From: an uncultured Collinsella sp.
Lineage (GTDB): Bacteria; Actinomycetota; Coriobacteriia; Coriobacteriales; Coriobacteriaceae
DNA length: 19,145 nt
Direction: 5' to 3'
NCBI GenBank assembly: GCA_900549185.1
Contig: URNM01000020.1
Location: 1-19,145 of the forward strand
Both the position numbers and the translations under genes were made by a program. Shown one piece after another: positions 6,916 through 13,824 of this stretch. The notes under the pieces are model-generated. The model saw only the letters and a list, made by a program, of their open reading frames with translations. It had not been told where the DNA came from and searched no databases. Positions within the stretch are counted from its first letter, which is position 1. Each line of letters starts with the position of its first letter.

Positions 6916-8043
6916 ATGGCCCCCGCTCAGGCAAGCTTGCTGGCCAAGCTCGACACCCAGGAACGCGTGCGCGACTTTTTGACCAATGCCGTCGCCAGCG
7001 GTCGCGCATCGCACGCCTACCTGTTCTTGGGCGCGCCCGGCGCGGGCAAGCTCGACGCCGCGTGGGCGCTTGCCCAGGCCTTCCTGTGCGAGCAGGATGG
7101 CTGCGGCTCATGCGATAGCTGCGTGCGCGTCGCCCGCCATACGCACCCCGACGTGCACTATTACACGCCCGAGAGCGCTACGGGCTACCTCATCGCCCAG
7201 ACCCGCGAGCTGCTCGATGACGTGCCCCTGGCGCCCATTCGCGCCAAGGCAAAGGTCTACATCATCGACCGTGCCGAACAGCTGCGCGCCAACACCGCCA
7301 ACGCGCTGCTCAAAACGCTCGAGGAACCGCCCGAGGGCGTCATGTTCATCCTGTTGGGCACCTCGGCCGACGTGATGCTGCCCACCATTGTGAGCCGCTG
7401 CCAGTGCGTGCCGTTTCGGCTGGTGTCGCCCGCTGTGGCCGCGCAGGCCGTGAGCCGCGCCACCGGTCAAGATCCCGCGCGCTGCCGCATGGCCGTTGCC
7501 GTGGCGGGCAGCCCCACGCGCGGTATCGAGTTCCTCAAGAGCGCCGAGCGCCAGGACGCCCGTCGCCAGATGGTCCGTGCCATCGACTCGCTCATCGCCG
7601 CCGACGAGGCCGATGTGCTCAGTCGCGCCAAATCGCTCATCGTCGCCGTCAAGGCGCCGCTCGCCGAGGTCAAGTCCACGCAGGAAAAGGTGCTCGAGCA
7701 AAATGCCGACTACCTGTCGCGTGGAGCATTGAAGCAGCTTGAGGACCGCAACAAGCGCGAACTCAACGCGCGCGAGCGTTCGGGTATCATGGAAGCGCTG
7801 GCGAGCGCGCGGACGCTCATGCGCGACGTGCTGCTGACGCTTCAGGACGAGGCGGCAGACGTTGTGAACGAGGACGTGCGCGACACGATCGGGCGGCTTG
7901 CCGCCGCGACGAATGTTGCGGGTGCCACCCGGGCGCTCGAGGCAGTCGCGACCGCTGAGCGCAACATCGCCAGAAACGTTACTCCCCAGCTGGCCATCGA
8001 GGTCATGCTGTTCGATATCAGGAAGGCACTGAAATGCCGTTAG
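6916..8043 (+). CDS. holB: DNA polymerase III delta' subunit
   Basis: The delta' subunit is the rigid stator of the clamp loader that opens the beta sliding clamp for the replicative polymerase. The 375-residue product has an AAA+ P-loop GAPGAGK (39-45) followed by Leu rather than Thr/Ser, so ATP hydrolysis is doubtful, as usual for delta'. It has a zinc module (C58, C63, C66, C69), IIDRAEQL (116-123) at the Walker B position, and the conserved SRC motif (160-162) that supplies a trans-acting Arg to the neighbouring subunit. ATG 6916 has AGGAGG (6901-6906) 9 nt upstream, inside the end of tmk; upstream extensions of this frame run into tmk. Its last 10 bases overlap ricT, implying translational coupling. 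Confidence 0.95.
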   Translation: MAPAQASLLAKLDTQERVRDFLTNAVASGRASHAYLFLGAPGAGKLDAAWALAQAFLCEQDGCGSCDSCVRVARHTHPDVHYYTPESATGYLIAQTRELLDDVPLAPIRAKAKVYIIDRAEQLRANTANALLKTLEEPPEGVMFILLGTSADVMLPTIVSRCQCVPFRLVSPAVAAQAVSRATGQDPARCRMAVAVAGSPTRGIEFLKSAERQDARRQMVRAIDSLIAADEADVLSRAKSLIVAVKAPLAEVKSTQEKVLEQNADYLSRGALKQLEDRNKRELNARERSGIMEALASARTLMRDVLLTLQDEAADVVNEDVRDTIGRLAAATNVAGATRALEAVATAERNIARNVTPQLAIEVMLFDIRKALKCR

Positions 8044-9734
8044 TCGTACCCGTTAAGTTTACCTACGCCTCGCGCGACCTGTGGTTCGACCCGCAGGATC
8101 TGGACATCCTCGAGGCCGATTATGCCATTTGCTCCACCGAGCGCGGAACCGAGATCGGCCTGGTCACGGCCGATCCCTTCGAGGTGCCGCAAGACGAGAT
8201 TGGCCAGCCGCTCAAGCCCGTGTTGCGCGTAGCGAGCGACATCGACCTGCAGCTTGCCGACGACCTGGCTATCCAGGGTGACGAGGCCATGGTCGACTTC
8301 CGCCGCCTGGTCAAGGAGCTCGACCTCGAGATGAAGCCGGTCGGTGTCGAGTACCTGTTTGGCGGCGAGAAAGCTGTGTTCTACTTTGCTGCCGAGGAGC
8401 GCGTCGATTTCCGTCAGCTCGTCAAGGACCTGTCCTCGACGCTGCACATTCGCGTCGACATGCGCCAGATCGGCGTGCGCGACGAGACCCGCCTGGTGGG
8501 CGGCTATGCCCAGTGCGGCCAGGAGCTCTGCTGCACGCGCTTTGGCGGACAGTTTGAGCCGGTTTCGATTCGCATGGCAAAAGAGCAGGACCTGCCGCTC
8601 AACTCGTCCAAGATTAGCGGCGTGTGCGGCCGCCTGATGTGCTGCCTGCGCTATGAGTTCGAGGCGTACAAGGACTTTAAGAGCCGCGCGCCCAAAAAGA
8701 AGACGCTTATCGATACGCCGCTTGGCAAGGCGCGTATCCAGGAATATGACACGCCACGTGAGCAGCTGGTGTTGCGCCTGGAGAACGGCAAAGTCTTTAA
8801 GGTCAACTTGGCCGACATGACCTGCTCTGAGGGCTGCAAAAAGAAGGCCGCCGAGCAGGGCTGCAACTGCCGCCCCGACTGCGTGACGCGCGATGTGCTC
8901 GAGCGTATCGAGTCGCCCGAGATGCGCCTGGCGCTTATGGAGCTCGACCGCGAGAACGGCGTCGACGTGGGCGATGGCCTGTCGAGCGCCGACCGTCTGG
9001 CCGGCACGTCGATGCCCAAGCGCCGCCGTCGCGATGCGGACGCCGATACCCGTGCGGGTCAGAGCCAGGGCGAGGGTCGCGGCCGCGGTAAGGGTCGCGG
9101 CAAGGCCGAGGCACCCGAGGCCGAGGAGGCTGCCGGTGGACGTCGCCGCCGCAAGCGCTCGGGTTCGGGCGATGCCGGCGAGGCCGCTCCCGCAGGCAAG
9201 AACTCCTCCCGCGAGCGCGAGGCCCAGCAGCCTCAGCAGCAAAACCGCGGCGGTGGCATGAATCCCACGCGCCGTCGCCGCCGCCATTTGTCGAGCGAGG
9301 AGCGCGAGGACGCCTTCCGCGCCGCAGCCGCTCGCGAAGCCGGTGCCGCCCCCAAGGGTGGTTCGGGTTCCGATATGCCTGCCGACAAGGGTGGCAAGCA
9401 GCGCAACGATGACGAGCGCGCCCCGCGTCCGCGTCGTCGCCATTCCTCGGGCACGCAGCAAAAGCCCTCGGTGCCCTCCGTGGCCGATCAGGTCTCGGAT
9501 GGCGAGGTCAAGGTCACGCGCCGTCGCCCCGGAGATGGCGGAGGGGCGGCCGCCAAGGCCGCGCGCGGTGCTGCTCGCGACGAACGCGAGTTGCGCGAAG
9601 ATCGTGGTGGCGAGGGTTCGGCCGACCAGGGCCAGAAGCGCCGTCGCCGCCGTCGTTCCCGCAAACCGCGCCAGGACGGTGGCGAGGGCTCGACCCAAAA
9701 CTCGTCCGCACCGCAACCGCCCACCGGCGAATAG
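8034..9734 (+). CDS. ricT: PSP1-domain protein RicT/YaaT with long Arg-rich tail
   Basis: The first ~285 residues form a PSP1/RicT protein. In Bacillus subtilis, RicT (YaaT) joins RicA and RicF in an iron-sulfur complex that supports RNase Y processing of transcripts. Paired cysteine motifs CGQELCC (C161, C166, C167) and CGRLMCC (C198, C203, C204) are the expected cluster ligands. A further Cys set (C264, C268, C277, C279, C283; CSEGC..CNCRPDC) follows. From about residue 327 to 566 the sequence is low-complexity, rich in Arg/Gly/Ala/Ser/Gln with repeated RRRR blocks. This tail nearly doubles the usual ~275-residue length and suggests RNA or polyanion binding. The start ATG 8034 overlaps holB by 10 bases. 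RicA and RicF genes are not in the window. The large minus-strand open frame over this gene is a GC-driven shadow. Confidence 0.88.
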   Translation: MPLVVPVKFTYASRDLWFDPQDLDILEADYAICSTERGTEIGLVTADPFEVPQDEIGQPLKPVLRVASDIDLQLADDLAIQGDEAMVDFRRLVKELDLEMKPVGVEYLFGGEKAVFYFAAEERVDFRQLVKDLSSTLHIRVDMRQIGVRDETRLVGGYAQCGQELCCTRFGGQFEPVSIRMAKEQDLPLNSSKISGVCGRLMCCLRYEFEAYKDFKSRAPKKKTLIDTPLGKARIQEYDTPREQLVLRLENGKVFKVNLADMTCSEGCKKKAAEQGCNCRPDCVTRDVLERIESPEMRLALMELDRENGVDVGDGLSSADRLAGTSMPKRRRRDADADTRAGQSQGEGRGRGKGRGKAEAPEAEEAAGGRRRRKRSGSGDAGEAAPAGKNSSREREAQQPQQQNRGGGMNPTRRRRRHLSSEEREDAFRAAAAREAGAAPKGGSGSDMPADKGGKQRNDDERAPRPRRRHSSGTQQKPSVPSVADQVSDGEVKVTRRRPGDGGGAAAKAARGAARDERELREDRGGEGSADQGQKRRRRRRSRKPRQDGGEGSTQNSSAPQPPTGE

Positions 9735-9797
9735 CGCCCGCAAACGGATTTAACCTGCCCGACCCCAAACGCGTCGGGGTACCATAGCGCTGAATCA

Positions 9798-9833
9798 ACA
9801 ACCCTCCCTGCGACCGAGCGTAGGGAGGGTTGT
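9798..9833 (+). promoter_or_regulatory. Hairpin enclosing the comF Shine-Dalgarno
   Basis: ACAACCCTCCCT (9798-9809) pairs perfectly with AGGGAGGGTTGT (9822-9833). Three more inner pairs (one G-U) give a 15 bp stem with a 6-nt loop. The right arm contains AGGGAGG, the only ribosome-binding site for comF, and ends 3 nt before its GTG (9837). No T-run follows, so it is a poor intrinsic terminator for ricT. Blocking of translation initiation is the simpler reading, though not tested. Confidence 0.65.
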
Positions 9834-9836
9834 GTC

Positions 9837-10643
9837 GTGAAGAGACATTTGAATCTGTTGGGATGCCTGCAAGGTGCCGGCATCCTACCGTTTGCGGACG
9901 AATTGCTACCGTTTGCCGAGTGGGCGGCGCACGAGGCGCTTGAGGCGTTGTCACCCACGCGATGCGCCGGCTGCGAGTGCTCCGGTGCGCTTATTTGCCA
10001 AGACTGCTTGGCGGCGCTTGCGCTCATCGACCCGCGGCATAGCTGCACTCGATGCGGCGCCCCGTTTGGAGACTTGCTGTGCACCGAGTGTTCGGTCGAG
10101 GGTACGTCCTCGGCGATGGCCGAAGCACTCGACCGGTGCCTGGCATGTGCCGTTTACACGCACCCGCTGCCGCGGATCATTAAAGCGTACAAAGACGCGG
10201 GCGAGCGACGCCTGGCGCCGTATCTGGCAGAGCTGCTATACGACACCGCCTTACATGCCCAGGTCGCGGCACCCGATCGCTATGGCGGTGTGTTGTCCGG
10301 TGCCGATGCGGTGGTGTTTGTGCCCGCGACGGCGGCGGCGTTTCGGCGACGCGGCTTCGATCATATGGAAGCCATCGCGCGCCCATTTTGCGAGCTGTCG
10401 GGTGTTCCGCTACTCGACGCCCTCGTTAAGTACGGTCATGGCGACCAGCGTGAACTCGGCCGTGAAGAACGCCGTGAACGCGCCCGAGGCATGTACGAGA
10501 CCGTTGAGGACGTGCGGGGCCGCCGCCTGCTGCTTATCGACGACGTTATCACCACGGGTGCGACGATGGCAGCGGCTTCGGCGGAACTCAAACGCGCCGG
10601 TGCCGCGGCCGTTGATGGCCTTGCTATCGCACGCGTTTGGTAG
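9837..10643 (+). CDS. comF: ComF family amidophosphoribosyltransferase-like protein
   Basis: ComF proteins help process DNA taken up during natural transformation; their enzymatic substrate is not settled. The 268-residue protein has an N-terminal zinc region with two C4 sets (C43, C46, C54, C57 and C70, C73, C82, C85). It has the RRRGFDH segment (170-176) typical of ComF, and a phosphoribosyltransferase PRPP-binding loop IDDVITTGAT (234-243). The size is close to the family norm (~230-250) with a slightly longer N-terminus. The start is GTG 9837, supported by AGGGAGG 8 nt upstream, which lies in a stable hairpin. The next gene starts 11 bp after the stop, suggesting co-expression. No other competence genes are visible. 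Confidence 0.92.
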   Translation: MKRHLNLLGCLQGAGILPFADELLPFAEWAAHEALEALSPTRCAGCECSGALICQDCLAALALIDPRHSCTRCGAPFGDLLCTECSVEGTSSAMAEALDRCLACAVYTHPLPRIIKAYKDAGERRLAPYLAELLYDTALHAQVAAPDRYGGVLSGADAVVFVPATAAAFRRRGFDHMEAIARPFCELSGVPLLDALVKYGHGDQRELGREERRERARGMYETVEDVRGRRLLLIDDVITTGATMAAASAELKRAGAAAVDGLAIARVW

Positions 10644-10654
10644 GGGTGATTCGT

Positions 10655-11764
10655 GTGGCGGTAACAATCAGGCAGTGCAACAAACCGACAAAAGAGCAGC
10701 TAGCGGCTTCCGTGATCCTGACGGGCGCCTCGGCGTTGCGTATGATTCGAGCCGAGCGCCGGCAGATGGGCTACATCGGCTGGAAGGACCTTGAGCCCGA
10801 GGAGGAGCGCCGCGTGCTGTGCACGTCATCGCCTTCGACCGAGGATATTTATCTTTCCGACCTGGTGCGAATTGGAGCCAAAAGCGGCGAGGTGCAAGAA
10901 GATCTGTGCTTGCTGGTGGGATCTGCGGCGCAGCGCCGCCGCATGCCTGGCGTGGGCTGGTCCGTGTGTTCCGGGTTGCCTGCCGGCTCGATTCTAGAGG
11001 TGGAACCGGGGGTGTACAGCCTATCTCCCGAGGCCCTTTGTGTTGCCGTCGCCCGCGAGGTCGGCTGTATCCAGGCGTTTGCCCTGGCCCAGGAACTGTG
11101 TTCCAAGATTTCACTGAGCGATCGCGGGAAGTATTTACCTCCCTATACCTCGCCTGTTGCGAATAGACTTGCAAAGGACAAGGACCAACCGGCAGACGTG
11201 GGCTACTTTGAAGTCGAGCCGGTGCTGACGCCCGATCGCCTGGCAGATTACCTTGCGGCATGCAAGGGGAATGTGGCCAAACAGCTGCTGCGCCTGTGTC
11301 CCTACCTGTCAGAAAACCTGCTCTCGCCCATGGAGTGCATCATGCTCGCTCTGTTTTCGCTTCCGTTTTCCTATGGCGGATTTGCCTGCGGTCCCTTTAA
11401 GACCGACTACAAGATCGAGTTCGATGACCGCGCGCAGGCAATCTCGGGGATGCCGCATGCAGTTTGCGATGCGTATCAGGAAGAAGCCCGGTTTGACCTG
11501 GAATACAACGGTGAGCTGGGCCATTCCTCCCGGAGGGGACGTATCCATGATGAAAAACGCAACACGGGCTTGATTACTATGGGAATCGAGGTCGCGACGG
11601 TCAACAACGAAATGCTCTGCGACATGGAAGCGATGGAAGCGCTCGCATGGCGTATCCACCAGCGTATGCGAAAGCGGTACCGGAATCGTGTCGATGCCCG
11701 CAGGAAGAAGCAAGAGGCGTTGCTTAACACGCTGCGGGCGTGTTTTGGGCTTAAGCCGGTCTAA
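10655..11764 (+). CDS. Uncharacterised protein with C-terminal Vsr/DUF559-like nuclease motif
   Basis: I do not recognise this 369-residue protein as a named gene. Near the C-terminus, FDLEYNGELGHSS (280-292) followed by D299, R302 and a GIEVATV strand matches the pattern E-x-(D/N)G-x..H..D..R..L...G of very-short-patch-repair/DUF559-type PD-(D/E)xK folds. The usual ExDG is EYNG, so activity is uncertain. The N-terminal part includes VILTGASALRMIRAERR, resembling the SAL..R segment of AbiEi-like and related Coriobacteriia proteins, but this is weak. I prefer GTG 10655: AGGGG (10642-10646) lies 8 nt upstream across the comF stop, and TTG 10637 would overlap comF. It could be a nuclease, a regulator or a decayed enzyme. 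It is followed by ~750 bp of non-coding sequence. Confidence 0.75.
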   Translation: MAVTIRQCNKPTKEQLAASVILTGASALRMIRAERRQMGYIGWKDLEPEEERRVLCTSSPSTEDIYLSDLVRIGAKSGEVQEDLCLLVGSAAQRRRMPGVGWSVCSGLPAGSILEVEPGVYSLSPEALCVAVAREVGCIQAFALAQELCSKISLSDRGKYLPPYTSPVANRLAKDKDQPADVGYFEVEPVLTPDRLADYLAACKGNVAKQLLRLCPYLSENLLSPMECIMLALFSLPFSYGGFACGPFKTDYKIEFDDRAQAISGMPHAVCDAYQEEARFDLEYNGELGHSSRRGRIHDEKRNTGLITMGIEVATVNNEMLCDMEAMEALAWRIHQRMRKRYRNRVDARRKKQEALLNTLRACFGLKPV

Positions 11765-11798
11765 TTCGCGTCGAAAATAGGGGGTTAATCATATGCCC

Positions 11799-12015
11799 TG
11801 GCCAAAATATGGCAAATATGAGTACTGTCACTAAATCAGTAACAGCAAAATCAAGGAATTTAGGACTCGGAGGCGTCGTAAAGTAAGAAGATAATAAACA
11901 AATGTAGAATAACTAAGCATCAGGTTGGCGACACTGAGCGCAAAATCTGTCCGAGAGGTCAAAATTGTCTGCTACTAAATTGGTAACAGTACTCATATTT
12001 GCTATTTTTTGGCCA
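11799..12015. mobile_element. MITE-like element with 47 bp inverted arms
   Basis: The left arm 11799-11845 and right arm 11969-12015 pair at 40 of 47 positions. This includes a perfect 17 bp core, GCAAATATGAGTACTGT, and near-identical ends TGGCCAAAA. Each arm also holds its own shorter palindrome (CTGTCAC/GTAACAG at 11825-11845; CTGCTAC/GTAACAG at 11969-11989). The 123 bp interior is AT-richer than the genes and encodes nothing convincing. No clear target-site duplication is visible. A miniature inverted-repeat transposable element is the best reading; a large regulatory hairpin is the alternative. Confidence 0.65.
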
Positions 12016-12016
12016 C

Positions 12017-12064
12017 GGCACCCTGAGACGGGTGCCCTGGAGCTCCCCGTAGGCGAGCTCCAGG
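12017..12064 (+). other. Two adjoining GC-rich hairpins
   Basis: GGCACCC (12017-12023) pairs with GGGTGCC (12030-12036) over a 6-nt loop. CCTGGAGCTC (12036-12045) pairs with GAGCTCCAGG (12055-12064) over a 9-nt loop. They share one base and follow the right arm of the MITE-like element, after its T6 run. No T-run follows them. Downstream, GGGGC (12072-12076) could pair with GCCCC (12127-12131). They could be part of a larger repeat, a transcription end, or a separate RNA. Confidence 0.5.
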
Positions 12065-12136
12065 CTTCATGGGGGCACGAATGGTCCGCTCCGACCTGCA
12101 AAATCTGTGCTCACGGTGCGAATGACGCCCCTAACC

Positions 12137-12165
12137 TTAAACTTTAGCTTGAACTTAGCTATAAT
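12137..12165 (+). promoter_or_regulatory. Promoter of the structured RNA / lipoprotein transcript
   Basis: A perfect TATAAT (12160-12165) has TTAAAC (12137-12142) at 17 bp, a partial -35 match. The sequence between is AT-rich and carries the repeat TTAGCT twice (12144-12149 and 12155-12160). Transcription would start near 12172, inside the 5' strand of the terminal stem of the RNA described next. Confidence 0.65.
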
Positions 12166-12168
12166 GCG

Positions 12169-12491
12169 CTACGTTCCTGCCAGGCTGTGGTTGCGGACGG
12201 ACAAAATGTCCATCCTAGTCCAAGACAGACGCGGTCAAAGGGATCCACGTAAGCGACCGCGTGCGCGCGGCGCGATCATGGCGCGTCCTAGATGTAAGCC
12301 GCACCGTCCGTTCTACTTTCTTTGGGGCAATACCGCCTCGCGGGCGAGCGGGCCAGTCGTGAAGGTGGCTACGGCCTCCCGAGCAAACACCCCGGTGCGC
12401 AAGTGTGGGGTCAAATACCAGGTCAGCTGGTGGGAACAACCCGTTATTCCGCGCAACGCACGGATTGTATACGACACAGAAGGCAGGGTAG
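12169..12491 (+). ncRNA. Highly structured ~320 nt RNA, candidate raiA-motif RNA or long structured leader
   Basis: The ends pair: CCTGCC (12176-12181) with GGCAGG (12482-12487), and CTAC (12169-12172) with GTAG (12488-12491), leaving a 3-nt bulge. Inside, CGGACGG (12194-12200) pairs with CCGTCCG (12304-12310), enclosing ACGCGGTC/GACCGCGT (12229-12236/12255-12262). Then come CCGcCTCG with CGAGCGG (12333-12351), ACCCC/GGGGT (12389-12393/12407-12411), ACCAG/CTGGT (12417-12421/12427-12431), GGG/CCC (12432-12434/12440-12442) and TCCG/CGGA (12448-12451/12461-12464). A promoter ends just before it. The frame is open here but the translation has no domain-like character. Position near comF and hpf in an actinobacterium fits what I recall of raiA-motif RNAs; that name is an inference and needs a covariance-model search. 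A riboswitch-like leader of the lipoprotein gene is the alternative. Confidence 0.55.
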
Positions 12492-12514
12492 TGGACATGG
12501 TGAGGGGCAGCTTG

Positions 12515-13507
12515 ATGCACGCGGCTCGGTTAGGTGCTGGGACCGCGGCGGTCATTGCCGTATTGGGCTTGAGCGGATGCGCGTTCAATCCTCTGTCCAC
12601 GTTCACGACACCCACGATTGACCAGATCGAGCGCGAGAACGTTACCCCTACGGTGTCGGACGATGCCCTGGTCACTCCCGGTACCCTGACGGTTGCCCTC
12701 GATACCTCCGATGCCCCGCAGGCCATGCAGGGCGCCGATGGCAACCTCACGGGCTACGCGGTCGACGCTGCCCGCGCCCTTGCAAGTCGCATGGGCCTCA
12801 AGGTTGCTTTCGTCGATGCGTCTTCTGCCGATTCCGCGCTTGGCGACAAAAAGGCCGACATCTTCATTGGCGACATCAACTCCACGGATGGTGATGTCAG
12901 CACGCTTGGTACTTGCCTGTACGACGCTGCGGCAGTGTTCGGAAAGACGAGCGACGGCGAGTCGCTGAGCGTTTCCACCGAAACGCTTAACACCGCTACC
13001 CTGGGCGTTCAGACCTCCTCGGCCTCGCAGGAAGCGCTCGCCAAGCAGAGCATCACGGCCAATCAAAAGACCTTCTCCAACATCAACGAGTGCTTTGAGG
13101 CGCTCGAGTCCGGCGAGATCGACTACGTGATTTGCGACTCCACGGCCGGCGGCTACCTTGCGCGCCTGATGAGCCAGATCTCTTACGTCGGCGCGCTCGA
13201 GACGCCCTCGACGCTCGACGTCGCGGGCCTTGCGGCCAACGATGAGCTATGCCGTGCCGTGAGCGATGCCCTCGACGGTATCACGGTCGATGGCACGCTC
13301 GAGGCGGTCCACTCCGTCTGGTACGGCACGATGCCCTATGACCTCACCACCAAGACGGTCTCGGGCGCCGACGTGCAGTCGACCGACACCGGATCCAGCG
13401 AGTCCGCATCCTCCGATTCGAGCGGCGAGGGTACAACCTCCGAGGATAAATCGTCCAGCCAGGAGGGCACTATCACCGACGACGACATTAACAAGCTCAA
13501 TAGCTAG
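12515..13507 (+). CDS. Extracellular solute-binding lipoprotein (SBP_bac_3-like)
   Basis: Numbered from ATG 12515 (330 residues), the protein has a short basic N-terminus, a hydrophobic core and the lipobox LSGC with C22, so it is a predicted membrane-anchored lipoprotein. The segment GTLTVALDTSDAPQAMQGADGN onward, then GYAVDAARALASRMGLKVAFVD, has the layout of family 3 (amino-acid type) periplasmic binding proteins. DVSTLGTCLYDAAAVFGK and the later Y-V-I-C-D-S segment fit the second lobe. The last ~50 residues are a Ser/Thr/Asp/Glu-rich tail. No permease or ATPase gene is nearby, so it is an orphan binding protein or a sensor. Start: GAGGGG (12502-12507) is 7 nt before ATG 12515; ATG 12497 with AGGCAGGG 8 nt upstream is a real alternative. 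Upstream extension of the frame overlaps the RNA structure and is not supported. Confidence 0.85.
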   Translation: MHAARLGAGTAAVIAVLGLSGCAFNPLSTFTTPTIDQIERENVTPTVSDDALVTPGTLTVALDTSDAPQAMQGADGNLTGYAVDAARALASRMGLKVAFVDASSADSALGDKKADIFIGDINSTDGDVSTLGTCLYDAAAVFGKTSDGESLSVSTETLNTATLGVQTSSASQEALAKQSITANQKTFSNINECFEALESGEIDYVICDSTAGGYLARLMSQISYVGALETPSTLDVAGLAANDELCRAVSDALDGITVDGTLEAVHSVWYGTMPYDLTTKTVSGADVQSTDTGSSESASSDSSGEGTTSEDKSSSQEGTITDDDINKLNS

Positions 13508-13521
13508 TTATTGCTAGGGGT

Positions 13522-13607
13522 GGCGTCTCCTAGGCGCAAGGAGAGACGCCTCTTCACGGTTTCAACACGCATTGCCGGGCTTTCCCAACAGGGGAGCCCG
13601 GCTTTTT
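13522..13607 (+). terminator. Hairpin pair with intrinsic terminator after the lipoprotein gene
   Basis: A first stem, GGCGTCTC (13522-13529) with GAGACGCC (13543-13550), lies shortly after the stop. The second, GCCGGGCT (13574-13581) with AGCCCGGC (13595-13602) and inner CCC/GGG pairs, is followed at once by TTTTT (13603-13607) and fits a Rho-independent terminator. Confidence 0.9.
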
Positions 13608-13679
13608 CGTTTCCATAAAACCAGCAGGTCAAAGACATTTTTTAGGTGCAAAACCAAAGTCGCCGTCGCCCTCCCATAG

Positions 13680-13703
13680 CGCACTTTGCCACAGAAAAGT
13701 GCG
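13680..13703 (+). other. Hairpin in the hpf upstream region
   Basis: CGCACTTT (13680-13687) pairs perfectly with AAAGTGCG (13696-13703) over an 8-nt loop. The 217 bp between the terminator and hpf (13608-13824) shows no gene and no clear promoter; TACAGT at 13791-13796 is a possible -10 without a good -35. The hairpin could be an operator or attenuator for hpf. Confidence 0.4.
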
Positions 13704-13824
13704 AGACTTCGGTATGCGGTATCAAGCAATCGTTATTCGGGTCTTTGGGAATCCGCGTGATTAAATGCACGGCAATGGGTACATAGCCAGTACAGTAAGT
13801 CCCCGAGGCAGATTGGAGCCACGT

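Noticed and set aside
8040..9743. 567-codon minus-strand frame opposite ricT
   Set aside because: It is a shadow produced by GC-rich codons; the plus strand encodes the conserved PSP1 core with its cysteine motifs.
12020..12032. CTGAGA inside a hairpin, suggesting a TPP riboswitch
   Set aside because: The remaining conserved TPP segments are missing downstream, and no thiamine gene follows.
11965..12147. 60-codon plus-strand ORF in the MITE-like region
   Set aside because: It lies across the right inverted arm and the GC hairpins and has no ribosome-binding site or recognisable domain.
12107..12514. N-terminal extension of the lipoprotein frame to ATG 12107
   Set aside because: It would put ~130 residues of basic, non-domain sequence before a normal lipoprotein signal peptide, starts upstream of the promoter, and crosses the paired RNA structure.
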